Shown one piece after another: positions 31,477 to 39,504 of a stretch of DNA of 42,006 nt (the stretch's first letter is position 1; each line of letters opens with the position of its first letter). The DNA is from an uncultured Erysipelotrichaceae bacterium. GTDB lineage: Bacteria > Bacillota_I > Bacilli_A > Erysipelotrichales > Erysipelotrichaceae. Where the stretch lies: the NCBI GenBank assembly GCA_934675465.1, contig CAKUQM010000013.1:1-42006 (forward strand), in the 5' to 3' direction. The notes under the pieces are model-generated. The model was given only the letters and a program-made list of their open reading frames with translations, ran no database searches and was not told the DNA's origin. The translations under genes were made by a program, and so were the position numbers.

Positions 31477-32447
31477 AAAAGATAATTTTATTAATAATGG
31501 CTTTTTTAGTCATGGTTTATTGTTACTTTGGTGGCTTTACTACTGGGGATTATGTTGATGGTATTGAGTTTAAAGATGAGATTGTAATACCTGCTGATAA
31601 GAGGATTATAGCCTTAGGCGAGGCAACTCATGGTAATAAAGAGTTTCAGGAACTTAAACTGAGTATATTTAAGAAGTTAGTAGAAGAAAATGGTGTAAGA
31701 GCTTTTGCGATAGAGGGCGACTTTGGTGGCTGTCTTGAGGTTAATGAGTATATACATGGTGGTAGTGGAAGTACTTTAGAGGCTGTTAAGAAGATTGGCT
31801 TTAAGATTTATCAGACTAAGGAAATGATAAATCTTATTGATTATATGCGTGATTATAATATGAGTCATTTAGATGATGATATTAGATTCTATGGTTTTGA
31901 TATGCAAAGGACTGAATATTTAGATAAAGAATATTTAGATGAGGATATTAACTTGTATCTAAAGGAAATCAAAAGACAAAACAAGGAAGTAGATAATAGT
32001 CTATTAAGAGATAAGTATATGGCTCAAAATATTGAGTGGATATTAGAAAGAGAAGATAAGGTCTTTGTATGCGCTCATAATGAACATGTTGCTAAGTGGG
32101 GTTCATATGATTCTATGGGTAAACTGTTGTCTTTAAAGGAAGAGAATGGCTATTATGTCATTGGTACTGATTTCTATAAGTCTAAGTGTAATTTGCCTTT
32201 TATGGGAAAAAGAATTGTTAGGACTTTCTATTCTCATGATCCTTTAACTAAATCATTAAAAATGAGTGGTAAGAATGAAGGAATTATTGATACATCAAAA
32301 TTAGATGTTGATTATATCTATATGGGAAGCTTAGGAGAAGGTTTCTATTTGATTCCTCAAAGCTATAGAATCTTTCAGCCTCCTAAGACAATGTATGATG
32401 CAATGGTTTTGTTTGTGAATGTTAATCCTACTGATATAATTGAATAA
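31473..32447 (+). CDS. Erythromycin esterase-like protein
   Basis: This 324-residue protein matches the erythromycin esterase (EreA-like) fold: LGEATHGNKEF near 48-58 with the catalytic-region Glu and His, FAIEGDFGG near 77, and FVCAHNEHVAKWG near 198 with a second His pair. The family opens the lactone ring of macrolides, but many members lack proven drug activity and the chromosomal ones may have other substrates. An N-terminal hydrophobic segment (IILLIMAFLVMVYCYFGG) may anchor it outside the membrane or act as signal peptide. It is co-translated with the HTH gene. Confidence 0.8.
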   Translation: MKKIILLIMAFLVMVYCYFGGFTTGDYVDGIEFKDEIVIPADKRIIALGEATHGNKEFQELKLSIFKKLVEENGVRAFAIEGDFGGCLEVNEYIHGGSGSTLEAVKKIGFKIYQTKEMINLIDYMRDYNMSHLDDDIRFYGFDMQRTEYLDKEYLDEDINLYLKEIKRQNKEVDNSLLRDKYMAQNIEWILEREDKVFVCAHNEHVAKWGSYDSMGKLLSLKEENGYYVIGTDFYKSKCNLPFMGKRIVRTFYSHDPLTKSLKMSGKNEGIIDTSKLDVDYIYMGSLGEGFYLIPQSYRIFQPPKTMYDAMVLFVNVNPTDIIE

Positions 32448-32449
32448 GT

Positions 32450-32860
32450 ATGAAAATCTTAGTTAGTGCTTGTTTAATGGGTGAAAATTGTAAATATAAC
32501 GGTGGCAACAATTATAGTGAAAAGCTACATGAATTTTTAAAGGGTCATGATGTAATAATGGTATGTCCTGAGGTTAAGGGAGGACTACCTACACCTAGGT
32601 TACCTTCAGAGATTGTTGATGATAGGGTTGTTAATAGTGGCGGTGTTGATGTAACAAATGAATTTGTATTGGGTGCTAAGAAAGCGTTGGAGTATTCATC
32701 TGATGTTGATATGGCCATATTACAATCAAGAAGCCCAAGCTGTGGTACTAATGAAATATATGATGGTACTTTCTCTGGCAATAAGATAAAGGGAGATGGA
32801 ATCTTTGTTAGGATGTTAAAAGAAAAGGGTATCAAGGTAGTTGATATTAAGGATTTATAA
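32450..32860 (+). CDS. DUF523 family protein
   Basis: This 136-residue protein has all DUF523 landmarks: SACLMGENCKYNGGNN near 6-21, VCPEVKGGLPTPRLPSEI near 37-54 and LQSRSPSCGTNEIYDGTF near 90-107. The conserved Cys residues (CLMG, CKYN, CPE, SCG) suggest a metal or iron-sulfur site. The function is unknown; the domain is sometimes fused to DUF1722. It starts two bases after the esterase stop with no clear ribosome site, so it is the third gene of that operon. Confidence 0.9.
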   Translation: MKILVSACLMGENCKYNGGNNYSEKLHEFLKGHDVIMVCPEVKGGLPTPRLPSEIVDDRVVNSGGVDVTNEFVLGAKKALEYSSDVDMAILQSRSPSCGTNEIYDGTFSGNKIKGDGIFVRMLKEKGIKVVDIKDL

Positions 32861-32912
32861 AAGGCAAGTGTTTATTTGATTAGTAGCTTGCGAAATGGCA
32901 TATTATAAGCGA

Positions 32913-33056
32913 AGGTAGGCAAGCCTTATCTTGCTCGTGTGACTAACACGTTAATCTGAAATAGAAGCCGGATATAATGGCCGGAGGTTGGCAGACAACG
33001 ATAAAATTAGTCATTAAGGGAGCCGAGTATTATCTAGGTAGTACAGGCTCCCTTTA
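32913..33056 (+). ncRNA. Candidate structured small RNA ending in a terminator
   Basis: After the DUF523 gene come about 140 bases with nested complementarity and no reading frame. A possible promoter is TTGATT at 32876 and TATTAT at 32901 (19-bp spacer). A first hairpin is GGCAAG/CTTGCT. A long-range stem pairs GTGACTAA (32939) with TTAGTCAT (33007). Inside it CGTT pairs with AACG and TCTG with CAGA, closing a domain with a GCC/GGC hairpin and a GTTG/CAAC hairpin. A strong terminator ends it. I compared it by memory with 6S, SRP, RNase P, tmRNA and common riboswitches and found no match. Confidence 0.5.
33016..33056 (+). terminator. Strong intrinsic terminator
   Basis: AAGGGAGCC pairs with GGCTCCCTT, and inside it GTATTAT pairs with GTAGTAC by two G-U pairs, giving about 16 pairs around a CTAG loop, followed by TTTAAATT. 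Confidence 0.88.
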
Positions 33057-33076
33057 AATTACTAGGAAATATAACA

Positions 33077-33172
33077 ATGTATAAGAAAAATGCTCTAAGA
33101 ATATTATTTGATACTTCTCAAAAATATAAAACTGAATTATGTGGTAAAAATTTAAGAGAACATAAATGCTAA
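33077..33172 (+). pseudogene. 31-codon frame, possible gene stub
   Basis: ATG 33077 follows AGGA at a workable distance and opens 31 codons (NALRILFDTSQKYKTELCGK and so on). The pattern looks like the start of a longer cytoplasmic protein that stops abruptly, so I read it as a stub left by a deletion. A real short peptide is possible. Confidence 0.35.
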
Positions 33173-33180
33173 TAATATAA

Positions 33181-33210
33181 AAACCACTTCTATAAATATA
33201 TAAAAGTGGT
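33181..33210 (-). terminator. Terminator of the SIS-domain gene
   Basis: AACCACTT and AAGTGGTT form an 8-bp stem; on the minus strand TTTTTAT follows. It lies 85 bases beyond the SIS gene's stop codon. Confidence 0.75.
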
Positions 33211-33295
33211 TCATCTCTAATTGTTTACAACAACATGATAGTTTATAGTTATACTTTCAAAAACAACACGTCAGTTTAGTGTACCACTAAATCAG

Positions 33296-34405
33296 TTACT
33301 CCTTATAATGTGATTTCACGTATCTCTTCTTAATAGGACTCACTTTAGTGTCGATTCCTACATCTTCACAAATCAATGCCGATAACACTTGGAATGGAAT
33401 TATGTACAAAGCTGGAGATAGAATATCTGTTGTTCTATAAGAGAATTTCAAATCTCTGTCAGTGATTTCAACTCCATCTTCAGATGTAACTACAAACACA
33501 TGTTCAGTAAATGCATCTTTATAATATGGAACTAATTCACATAAACGTTCTAATTCCGCGTCGCCTTCTGAAGCAATTAAGAAAATATAGTTTTCAGAAT
33601 TGTAAGCTCTCATAGGGCCATGCATTTGTTCTTCCATTTCATAACCTGTACATGGTCTTGAATAAGTTTCAAAGAATTTTAAACGTGCTTCCATTGCTGT
33701 TGGATAATTATTTCCATATCCTGCAATTGATGATTTAGTCATCTTTAAAAATTCTTCTTTATTTCGCTTATACCATTCAATAGATTCATCAATAACGCTT
33801 GATAGATTATTTGCAAATTCTAAAGCATCATTATCTAACTTTGTAAATTTTTCTTCAGAGATTAAACATTTTTGTTTAGCAATTTCTATAGCTAGAATGT
33901 AAAATTGGAAAATTGTTTCTGTATAGCCTCTTGTTTCAGGTCCAATTTCTTCTTCTTCACATACTAGGTGACAATATGAATCTACTATTTCTTCTAATAC
34001 ACTATCTAATTCTTCAGTTACGCCAACAGTATAGAAGCCTAGATCTTTAGCCTTTTTCGCAGCTTCACAAGTAGAAATACTATCTCCATGTTGTGAGAAA
34101 GCAACTACACATATATCTTTTTTATCAATAAATGTTGGTTGCTTATCTGCCTCATGATGTGTGAAGATGGTTGGTTCACACGCCACACCTTCTATACCTA
34201 GTAAATCCACAAAAATATTTTTAATAACCCAAGACACATGATGAGATGTGCCAGATCCTAAGAAATAAACCTTTTTGAAATCATTATTTACAAAGGCATT
34301 AACTACATCGTGCATATATTCATTTCTATTGTTATATGCATTCTTAATTACTCTGGGTGTATCGATAATATGTCCAATCATTGATAATTTTTCTTTATTA
34401 TCCAT
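33296..34405 (-). CDS. SIS-domain sugar-phosphate enzyme, FrlB/AgaS-like
   Basis: This 369-residue protein has two SIS (sugar isomerase) domains. Landmarks are KVYFLGSGTSHHVSWVIKN near 43-61 and VVAFSQHGDSISTCEAAKKA near 105-124 in the first, and SSIAGYGNNYPTAMEARLKF near 228, TGYEMEEQMHGPMRAYN near 255 and LIASEGDAELERL near 275 in the second. It lacks the glutaminase domain of GlmS. Relatives include fructoselysine-6-phosphate deglycase and amino-sugar phosphate deaminase/isomerases, which fits its position divergent from a mannose-family PTS: it probably processes the phosphorylated sugar that PTS imports. AAGGAG precedes the ATG. Confidence 0.85.
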   Translation of the reverse strand: MDNKEKLSMIGHIIDTPRVIKNAYNNRNEYMHDVVNAFVNNDFKKVYFLGSGTSHHVSWVIKNIFVDLLGIEGVACEPTIFTHHEADKQPTFIDKKDICVVAFSQHGDSISTCEAAKKAKDLGFYTVGVTEELDSVLEEIVDSYCHLVCEEEEIGPETRGYTETIFQFYILAIEIAKQKCLISEEKFTKLDNDALEFANNLSSVIDESIEWYKRNKEEFLKMTKSSIAGYGNNYPTAMEARLKFFETYSRPCTGYEMEEQMHGPMRAYNSENYIFLIASEGDAELERLCELVPYYKDAFTEHVFVVTSEDGVEITDRDLKFSYRTTDILSPALYIIPFQVLSALICEDVGIDTKVSPIKKRYVKSHYKE

Positions 34406-34424
34406 TTTAATTACTCCTTCGTGT

Positions 34425-34600
34425 TCTAATAGCTCAAATTTAATATATATTACTTTGCGGAGAAAATCAATAAATATATATTTTCTTTATTTAAAAATGA
34501 AATTTTTTTCATATTTTCAATAAAATTCTTCAAAAAGTATATATTAGGTATTTACAAATTATATATTTGGAAATATATTGAAATTAATCTAATAGCTCAA
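34425..34600. promoter_or_regulatory. Divergent control region with a duplicated TCTAATAGCTCAA element
   Basis: TCTAATAGCTCAA occurs at 34425-34437 (near the SIS start) and 34588-34600 (near the IIA start), in the same orientation. Between them AT-rich segments repeat the core ATATATT (around 34442, 34476, 34540 and 34560). These are plausible sites for the GntR regulator encoded at 38644, whose own upstream region has similar ATATATT runs. Confidence 0.45.
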
Positions 34601-34638
34601 GTAGATTTAAAAACATTTAATTAATGGGAGAGTGGATT

Positions 34639-35040
34639 ATGAACAAAATAATAATTGCATCTCATGGGGAATTAGCACTAGGAATGAAAAATACTGTTGA
34701 ATTCTTCGGAGGAAGCGAAGTCGAGTATGTAGAACAAACATTAACAGACACAGGCTTTGAAGATAAGGTTATTGAGATCTTAACAAAATATAAGGATGAC
34801 AATTGTGTTGTCTTTACGGATTTGTATGGAGGTTCTGTTAATCAATGCTTTTTCAAGAATCTAAAAGACTTTAATTTCCATTTAGTCACCGGTATGAATT
34901 TGGCGGTAATTCTTGAATGTGTTCTAGCAAGTGTTGAAATTGATGGAGAATTTATTAGGAACGCTATCAAAATGTCAAAGAATCAATTTTGCTATATGAA
35001 CGATCTAGTTAATATTGCTTCTGATGACGATGATGATTAA
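34639..35040 (+). CDS. PTS mannose-family EIIA component
   Basis: This 133-residue cytoplasmic EIIA takes phosphate from HPr on His9 (IIIASHGELALGM) and passes it to EIIB. CVVFTDLYGGSVNQCFF near 61-77 and HLVTGMNLAVILE near 83 complete the mannose-family fold. I chose ATG 34639, with GGGAGAGTGG just upstream; the upstream ATG 34624 would overlap that site. First gene of the PTS operon. The sugar specificity cannot be read from EIIA. Confidence 0.92.
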   Translation: MNKIIIASHGELALGMKNTVEFFGGSEVEYVEQTLTDTGFEDKVIEILTKYKDDNCVVFTDLYGGSVNQCFFKNLKDFNFHLVTGMNLAVILECVLASVEIDGEFIRNAIKMSKNQFCYMNDLVNIASDDDDD

Positions 35041-35058
35041 AAAAGGAGGGAATAATTT

Positions 35059-35565
35059 ATGATTCAATTAGTAAGAGTTGATGGCAGATTAATACACGGA
35101 ATGGTGGCAGTTACTTGGTGTGGTGTGTACAAGCCTTCAGTATTGATCGTAGTAAATGACGAAGCTGCAGGAAACGAATTACACAAAACAACTCTTAAAC
35201 TTGCAAAACCAGCTGGTGTTGATAAATGTCTAGTGTGGGACATGGAAAAGGCTATTGAAAGATTAAATGGCACTAAATACGACAAAGAAAAGGTGTTTAT
35301 ATCTGTAGCTACAGTAGAGGATGCTTATAAATTATCAAAAGCTTGTCCAAAAATTCAAAATATTAATATTGGTCCTGAGGTTGATGGGACAAAAGGTAGA
35401 GTAACTAATGGTAAAAAAGAAATTAGTGATGGTGTTTATATCAACGAGGAAAAATTTAAATTATTGGAAGAATTACATAATGAAGGAAGGGAAGTTTTTG
35501 CTCAAATAACTACTGCTATGCCAAAAGTTGAATGGAACGAAATCTCAAAAAAATTTAAAGAATAA
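35059..35565 (+). CDS. PTS mannose-family EIIB component
   Basis: This 168-residue EIIB has the phosphorylation-site loop VRVDGRLIHGMVAVTW with His13, and the family's NINIGPEVDGTKGRVTNGKK segment near 107-126. It receives phosphate from EIIA and gives it to the sugar during uptake through EIIC/EIID. AGGAGGG precedes the ATG. Confidence 0.93.
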   Translation: MIQLVRVDGRLIHGMVAVTWCGVYKPSVLIVVNDEAAGNELHKTTLKLAKPAGVDKCLVWDMEKAIERLNGTKYDKEKVFISVATVEDAYKLSKACPKIQNINIGPEVDGTKGRVTNGKKEISDGVYINEEKFKLLEELHNEGREVFAQITTAMPKVEWNEISKKFKE

Positions 35566-35592
35566 TAATTTTTAAAACAAAGGAGAAAAACA

Positions 35593-36333
35593 ATGATTTT
35601 AAAAGCATTATTAGTTGCTTTAGTTGCTGCCTATGGTCGTATTGAACAGGGTTGGTTAGGTCAACAAATGATTGCTAGACCTATATGGTTATGTACTTTA
35701 GTTGGTCTATTATTAGGGGATGTTAAACAAGGAATCATCATTGGTGGTTCTCTTGAATTAATCTGGGCTGGTGTTGTACAAGTAGGTGCGGTGCCAACAG
35801 AAGTAGTAACAGGATCTACAGTTGCATGTGGTCTTGCCATATTAAATAATTTGTCTGTAGCTGAAGCAGTTACAATTGCTATCCCTGTCGGATTATTGGC
35901 TACTTTAATTGTTCAAATTAGCGACACAATTTCAGTTACTGTATGGTCACCTTTAGCTAATAAAGCTGCAGAAAAAGGTGATACAAAGAGTATTTGGTGG
36001 CTTGGTATTGCGGATTGTGGTGTACTAGCATTAATGTATTTTGTCGCAGTATTCTTAGCAGTAGCAGCAGGTACGGAAGCTGTTAACGCCATTATTAATT
36101 CAATTCCTCAAATCGTTCGTGACGGCTTAGCAAACGCAAGTAATATCTTACCAGCTGTTGGTATCGGTATCCTTATGCAGTTTGCATTTGATGTTAAATA
36201 TGTTGGTTTCTTCATTCTTGGTTTCATTTTACCAACATACTTGGGCTTTAACAGCGTTGCAGTTGCTCTAGCTGGATTCGCTTGTGCTCTAATTTATTTC
36301 TTCTTAAAACCAAACGAAGTGGAGGATGACTAA
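35593..36333 (+). CDS. PTS mannose-family EIIC component
   Basis: This 246-residue membrane protein has seven or eight hydrophobic segments and the family signatures IARPIWLCTLVGLLLGDVKQ near 26-45, IIGGSLELIWAGVVQVGAVP near 50-69, and DFVxx-like FILPTYLGF near 210. With EIID it forms the sugar channel. AAAGGAG precedes the ATG. The last codons carry the ribosome site for EIID, which starts directly after the stop. Confidence 0.93.
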   Translation: MILKALLVALVAAYGRIEQGWLGQQMIARPIWLCTLVGLLLGDVKQGIIIGGSLELIWAGVVQVGAVPTEVVTGSTVACGLAILNNLSVAEAVTIAIPVGLLATLIVQISDTISVTVWSPLANKAAEKGDTKSIWWLGIADCGVLALMYFVAVFLAVAAGTEAVNAIINSIPQIVRDGLANASNILPAVGIGILMQFAFDVKYVGFFILGFILPTYLGFNSVAVALAGFACALIYFFLKPNEVEDD

Positions 36334-37152
36334 ATGGCTGAAAATAAGTTAACTCTAACAAACAAAGAGTTGAATTCTGTATTCTTACGTTCATATCAAG
36401 CATTAGGCGGTTATACATACGACAAACAACAAGGCATTTCTTATTTAAGAGCAATGATTCCAGCTTTAGAAAAGCTTTATCCAGATCATGATGATTTGGT
36501 TGAAGCCATGAAAAGACATAATACAATGTTTAATACCACTTGCGCACTTGTTCCATTCTGTTTAGGTATATCATGTGCGATGGAAGAAGAATACGCTAAC
36601 GATGAATCTGGACAAATGGATCCAGGAAGTATTGATGCCGTTAAAATTGCTTTAATGGGTCCTCTTGCTGGTATTGGCGATAGTTTCTTCTGGGGAACAT
36701 TTAGAATGATTGCTTGCGGTGTTGGCGCTCCAATGGCTGCTGAAGGAAATGTTATTGGTGTTATCTTGTATCTTTTATTAAACCTAATTCCATCAACACT
36801 AACAAGATGGTATGGATTTAAACTAGGTTACTCTGGAGGACGTCAATTCCTTTCTAAAATTCAAGCAGATGGCACTTTAGCTAAATTAACTGAAGCAGCA
36901 AAGGTGCTAGCTATGATTGTAATTGGTGGTATGATTCCTCAAATTGTTAAATTCCCTATTGCTCTAACGCTATCATTGGGAGGCGGTGAATTTGTACTAG
37001 CTGATGTGTTAGAAGGTATTATGCCAAACTTACTTCCTTTATTACTATCATTAGGTGTTTATAAATTCATAATGAAAGGTGTTAAACCAAACACTATTAT
37101 CTTTGGTTTATTAGGCTTAGGAATTCTATTAACATTATTAGGAGTAATGTAA
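36334..37152 (+). CDS. PTS mannose-family EIID component
   Basis: This 272-residue membrane component starts with KLTNKELNSVFLRS, has GYTYDKQQGISYLRAMIPAL near 28-47, FNTTCALVPFCLGISCAMEE near 68-87, and the GPLAGIGDSFFWGTFR motif near 110-125 that is diagnostic for EIID. Several membrane helices follow. Its start codon abuts the EIIC stop (GGAGGATGACTAAATG), so translation is coupled. Confidence 0.93.
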   Translation: MAENKLTLTNKELNSVFLRSYQALGGYTYDKQQGISYLRAMIPALEKLYPDHDDLVEAMKRHNTMFNTTCALVPFCLGISCAMEEEYANDESGQMDPGSIDAVKIALMGPLAGIGDSFFWGTFRMIACGVGAPMAAEGNVIGVILYLLLNLIPSTLTRWYGFKLGYSGGRQFLSKIQADGTLAKLTEAAKVLAMIVIGGMIPQIVKFPIALTLSLGGGEFVLADVLEGIMPNLLPLLLSLGVYKFIMKGVKPNTIIFGLLGLGILLTLLGVM

Positions 37153-37157
37153 TAATT

Positions 37158-37181
37158 AAAGTGAGTGGAAACACTCACTTT
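37158..37181 (+). terminator. Hairpin after EIID, probable partial terminator
   Basis: AAAGTGAGTG, GAAA tetraloop, CACTCACTTT is a perfect 10-bp stem. The following TTTGCTTTACT is a broken U-run, so it may stabilise the PTS mRNA or lower expression of the next two genes rather than stop all transcription. Confidence 0.7.
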
Positions 37182-37192
37182 GCTTTACTATT

Positions 37193-37861
37193 ATGAAAAT
37201 TAAAATATTATTAGTTGTCGTAATGATTCTTGCGACATACATTTACAAAAACTATAGCCTAAACAAACTACTAAAAGAATTATATAAATTTGCCTACGTC
37301 GATAAAGATGAAGACGGTTTTCTATTACAACTAGCTTCTCCACAAGCTCAAATGTTGATGTCTAATACATCAAGAAGAATGATGGAGTTAAACTATTGGA
37401 TATATAAAGACAACAAGGAAAATGTAGAAAAAATTGCAAGTCAATTAAAAAAGCAAAAAATGAACACAAACAATACTATTTCATTTTATAGCTTGGTGAT
37501 TGGATATTTAGCCGATAAAAAAGATGCTAATGCTCTAGAGTATTTAGAAGAACTAAAAAACAATTACAAATCGGTTAGCAATCCAAAACAAGAGTTTTTA
37601 ATCAATGACTGCGATATGACTTGCAAAATTTATATCAATCAAGATATAGATTTAATTCCAGTGATAGAAAAGATACTTAAAGAAAATCTTGATAATGAAG
37701 CAAGATCTGTATATCAGTACAGATTGGCATACCTATATAAACTTAATAACAATATTGATAAATGTAAAAATTTATTAAAAGAAGCAATGAATAACACTTC
37801 TAGTATAAAATCAAAAAACAAAATCAAAAGCATTTTGAATAGTGGGTGTAAAACTCTATGA
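37193..37861 (+). CDS. Membrane-anchored helical (TPR-like) protein of unknown function
   Basis: This 222-residue protein has an N-terminal hydrophobic helix (IKILLVVVMILATYIY) and then only amphipathic helices, among them repeated pairs such as VYQYRLAYLYKLNNNIDKCK near 178-197 that look like tetratricopeptide-type repeats. I do not recognise the family. It lies in the PTS operon between EIID and a HAD phosphatase, overlapping the latter by four bases, so it may be a membrane scaffold or sensor tied to the transporter. No ribosome site is visible before the ATG; the hairpin ends 11 bases upstream. Confidence 0.75.
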   Translation: MKIKILLVVVMILATYIYKNYSLNKLLKELYKFAYVDKDEDGFLLQLASPQAQMLMSNTSRRMMELNYWIYKDNKENVEKIASQLKKQKMNTNNTISFYSLVIGYLADKKDANALEYLEELKNNYKSVSNPKQEFLINDCDMTCKIYINQDIDLIPVIEKILKENLDNEARSVYQYRLAYLYKLNNNIDKCKNLLKEAMNNTSSIKSKNKIKSILNSGCKTL

Positions 37862-38517
37862 TTAAAGCAGTATTTTTTGACTTAGATGGGGTAATAATAA
37901 ACAGCGAAGTCCAAGAGCACTCTTGGACTAAAGAATATCTTGATAACAACAATATCGCTATACCTATTGAAAGATTTGAAATGCTTATAGGAACGCACAA
38001 AAAACAAAATGTTTGGGCACAGCTAATGAAAGGATATGAAGATAAAATCATAGATGAAGAAGCATTTAAAACAGGATTACGTACATACAAGTTTTCAAAA
38101 AGGAATGTATTCGATTATAACAAAATCTTATTTCCAGATATTGTTGAATATTTAAATTTTCTTAAAAACAGAAATATTAAAATAGCATGTGCTTCTAGTT
38201 CGAATATCAACTACATTAAAAACGCGCTATCAAAATGTCATATTTTAGAGTTCTTTGATTTTATTTGTACAGGCGACGATTTCACAGAAAGCAAACCTTC
38301 GCCTGAAATTTATTTATACTGCATGAATTCATTCAACTTAAAGCCGAAAGAATGCCTAGTTGTTGAAGATTCCGTTTTCGGCATTGAAGCTGGAAAACGT
38401 GCTAACATGTTTGTTATCGCTAGAAAAACGCCTTTTAGCTTCAGCCAAAAAAATGCTAATCTAATTTTTGATGACATAAATACTACTAGGTTTTTATTAG
38501 ATGAACAAAATAAGTAA
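37858..38517 (+). CDS. HAD family phosphatase, beta-phosphoglucomutase-like
   Basis: This 219-residue HAD hydrolase has FFDLDGVIINSE near 6-17 (nucleophile and acid Asp; the V-I after G fits the beta-PGM/phosphatase branch), IACASSSN near 112-119 (motif II), SKPSPEIYL near 144 (motif III) and VVEDSVFGIEAGKRANM near 162 (motif IV). A helical cap lies between motifs I and II. It may dephosphorylate or isomerise the sugar phosphate made by the PTS and the SIS enzyme. The gene overlaps its upstream neighbour by ATGA. Confidence 0.88.
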   Translation: MIKAVFFDLDGVIINSEVQEHSWTKEYLDNNNIAIPIERFEMLIGTHKKQNVWAQLMKGYEDKIIDEEAFKTGLRTYKFSKRNVFDYNKILFPDIVEYLNFLKNRNIKIACASSSNINYIKNALSKCHILEFFDFICTGDDFTESKPSPEIYLYCMNSFNLKPKECLVVEDSVFGIEAGKRANMFVIARKTPFSFSQKNANLIFDDINTTRFLLDEQNK

Positions 38518-38528
38518 AAAAATGATAT

Positions 38529-38558
38529 GTATGGGGACGATATAGCTCGGCCCCATAC
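38529..38558 (+). other. GC-rich hairpin downstream of the HAD gene
   Basis: GTATGGGG at 38529 pairs perfectly with CCCCATAC at 38551-38558, and inside CGA pairs with TCG. No T-run follows, so it is not a standard terminator. It stands out by its GC content in an AT-rich gap between the phosphatase and regulator genes. Confidence 0.6.
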
Positions 38559-38643
38559 TGCTGATAAGGATTAAATATGTATAAAACTATATTAAAAATA
38601 TAGCAAATATATTACTATTTAAGTGGAAGGAGTATATTAATAT

Positions 38644-39402
38644 ATGGCAAAGAATCCTAAATATATAGAAATAGCAAACTATTTTATAGAAAAAATAAGA
38701 AATCAAGAATTTAAAGCGAATGATCCTTTAGAATCAGAAGAAAAATTATGTTCACAATTTAATGTTAGCCACATGACTATGGCCAAGGCTATGAATGAAC
38801 TGAGTATTAATGGTTATATAAAGAGAATTCCTGGAAAAGGCACTTTTATTTCAGATAATTATAAGATTTCGATTAAAAAACCTTTTTCGGCGGAAATAAG
38901 CATGTCCAAGCAAATCGAAGATGCCGGTCTTGTTCCTAGAACTGAATTATATAAGTATTCAATTATTAGAGGTAAAGATAAAAGTGATGTTGCGTCTATA
39001 TTAAATGTTGGAGAAAATGAATTTTTACATCTTTTTGTTAGAATGAGATACGCTAGCGAAAAGTTGATGGCAATTTCATATACTTATATAGTTCAAAAAA
39101 TTATGCCTTCAATAGATATTAGCCGTCTCGAAGGTTCGTTCAATAAATATGTTGAAGAACAAGGACTGGTTAGATCTGATGGTTTTACAGAATTTACGGC
39201 TGTTATGCCAGATAAAGAAAACGCAAAAATTTTAGGCACCGATAATATTCCCTTGTTAAAACAAACTGTAAAATGGAATGTTGGTGATAAACCATTTGAA
39301 TTAACTGAAGATTATTTCGTTGGTTCTAGTTATTCTATTACTTCTGATATGCATATTATCCATAATCCTGATAGTGGTGAAGATTATTTAATTAGAGAGT
39401 AG
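38644..39402 (+). CDS. GntR/HutC family transcriptional regulator with UTRA domain
   Basis: This 252-residue protein has an N-terminal winged helix (ESEEKLCSQFNVSHMTMAKA near 28-47, then ELSINGYIKRIPGKGTFIS) and a C-terminal UTRA ligand-binding domain (about 85-250). HutC-type GntR proteins usually repress a sugar locus and release DNA when a phosphorylated sugar binds the UTRA domain. It closes the PTS locus and most likely controls it and itself; AT-rich repeats with the core AATATAT before its start resemble those in the SIS/IIA control region. GGAAGGAG precedes the ATG. Confidence 0.9.
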   Translation: MAKNPKYIEIANYFIEKIRNQEFKANDPLESEEKLCSQFNVSHMTMAKAMNELSINGYIKRIPGKGTFISDNYKISIKKPFSAEISMSKQIEDAGLVPRTELYKYSIIRGKDKSDVASILNVGENEFLHLFVRMRYASEKLMAISYTYIVQKIMPSIDISRLEGSFNKYVEEQGLVRSDGFTEFTAVMPDKENAKILGTDNIPLLKQTVKWNVGDKPFELTEDYFVGSSYSITSDMHIIHNPDSGEDYLIRE

Positions 39403-39504
39403 AATTAACCGATTTATAAAATGTTGCCCATTTTTTAAGCATCATTTTAGTAAAGGCAAATTTTAGTATAAGTAGAAAATATTTGTCCTAGATTGGAGTT
39501 ACAT

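Noticed and set aside
32545..32835. Minus-strand frame of 96 codons inside the DUF523 gene
   Set aside because: It is a complementary shadow of a conserved gene.
32870..33056. glmS ribozyme, because a SIS-domain sugar-phosphate gene is next to it
   Set aside because: It is on the opposite strand from the SIS gene, lies beyond that gene's 3' end and lacks the ribozyme core.
36248..36526. Minus-strand frame of 92 codons across the EIIC/EIID junction
   Set aside because: It is a shadow of two well-supported PTS genes and has no homology or ribosome site.
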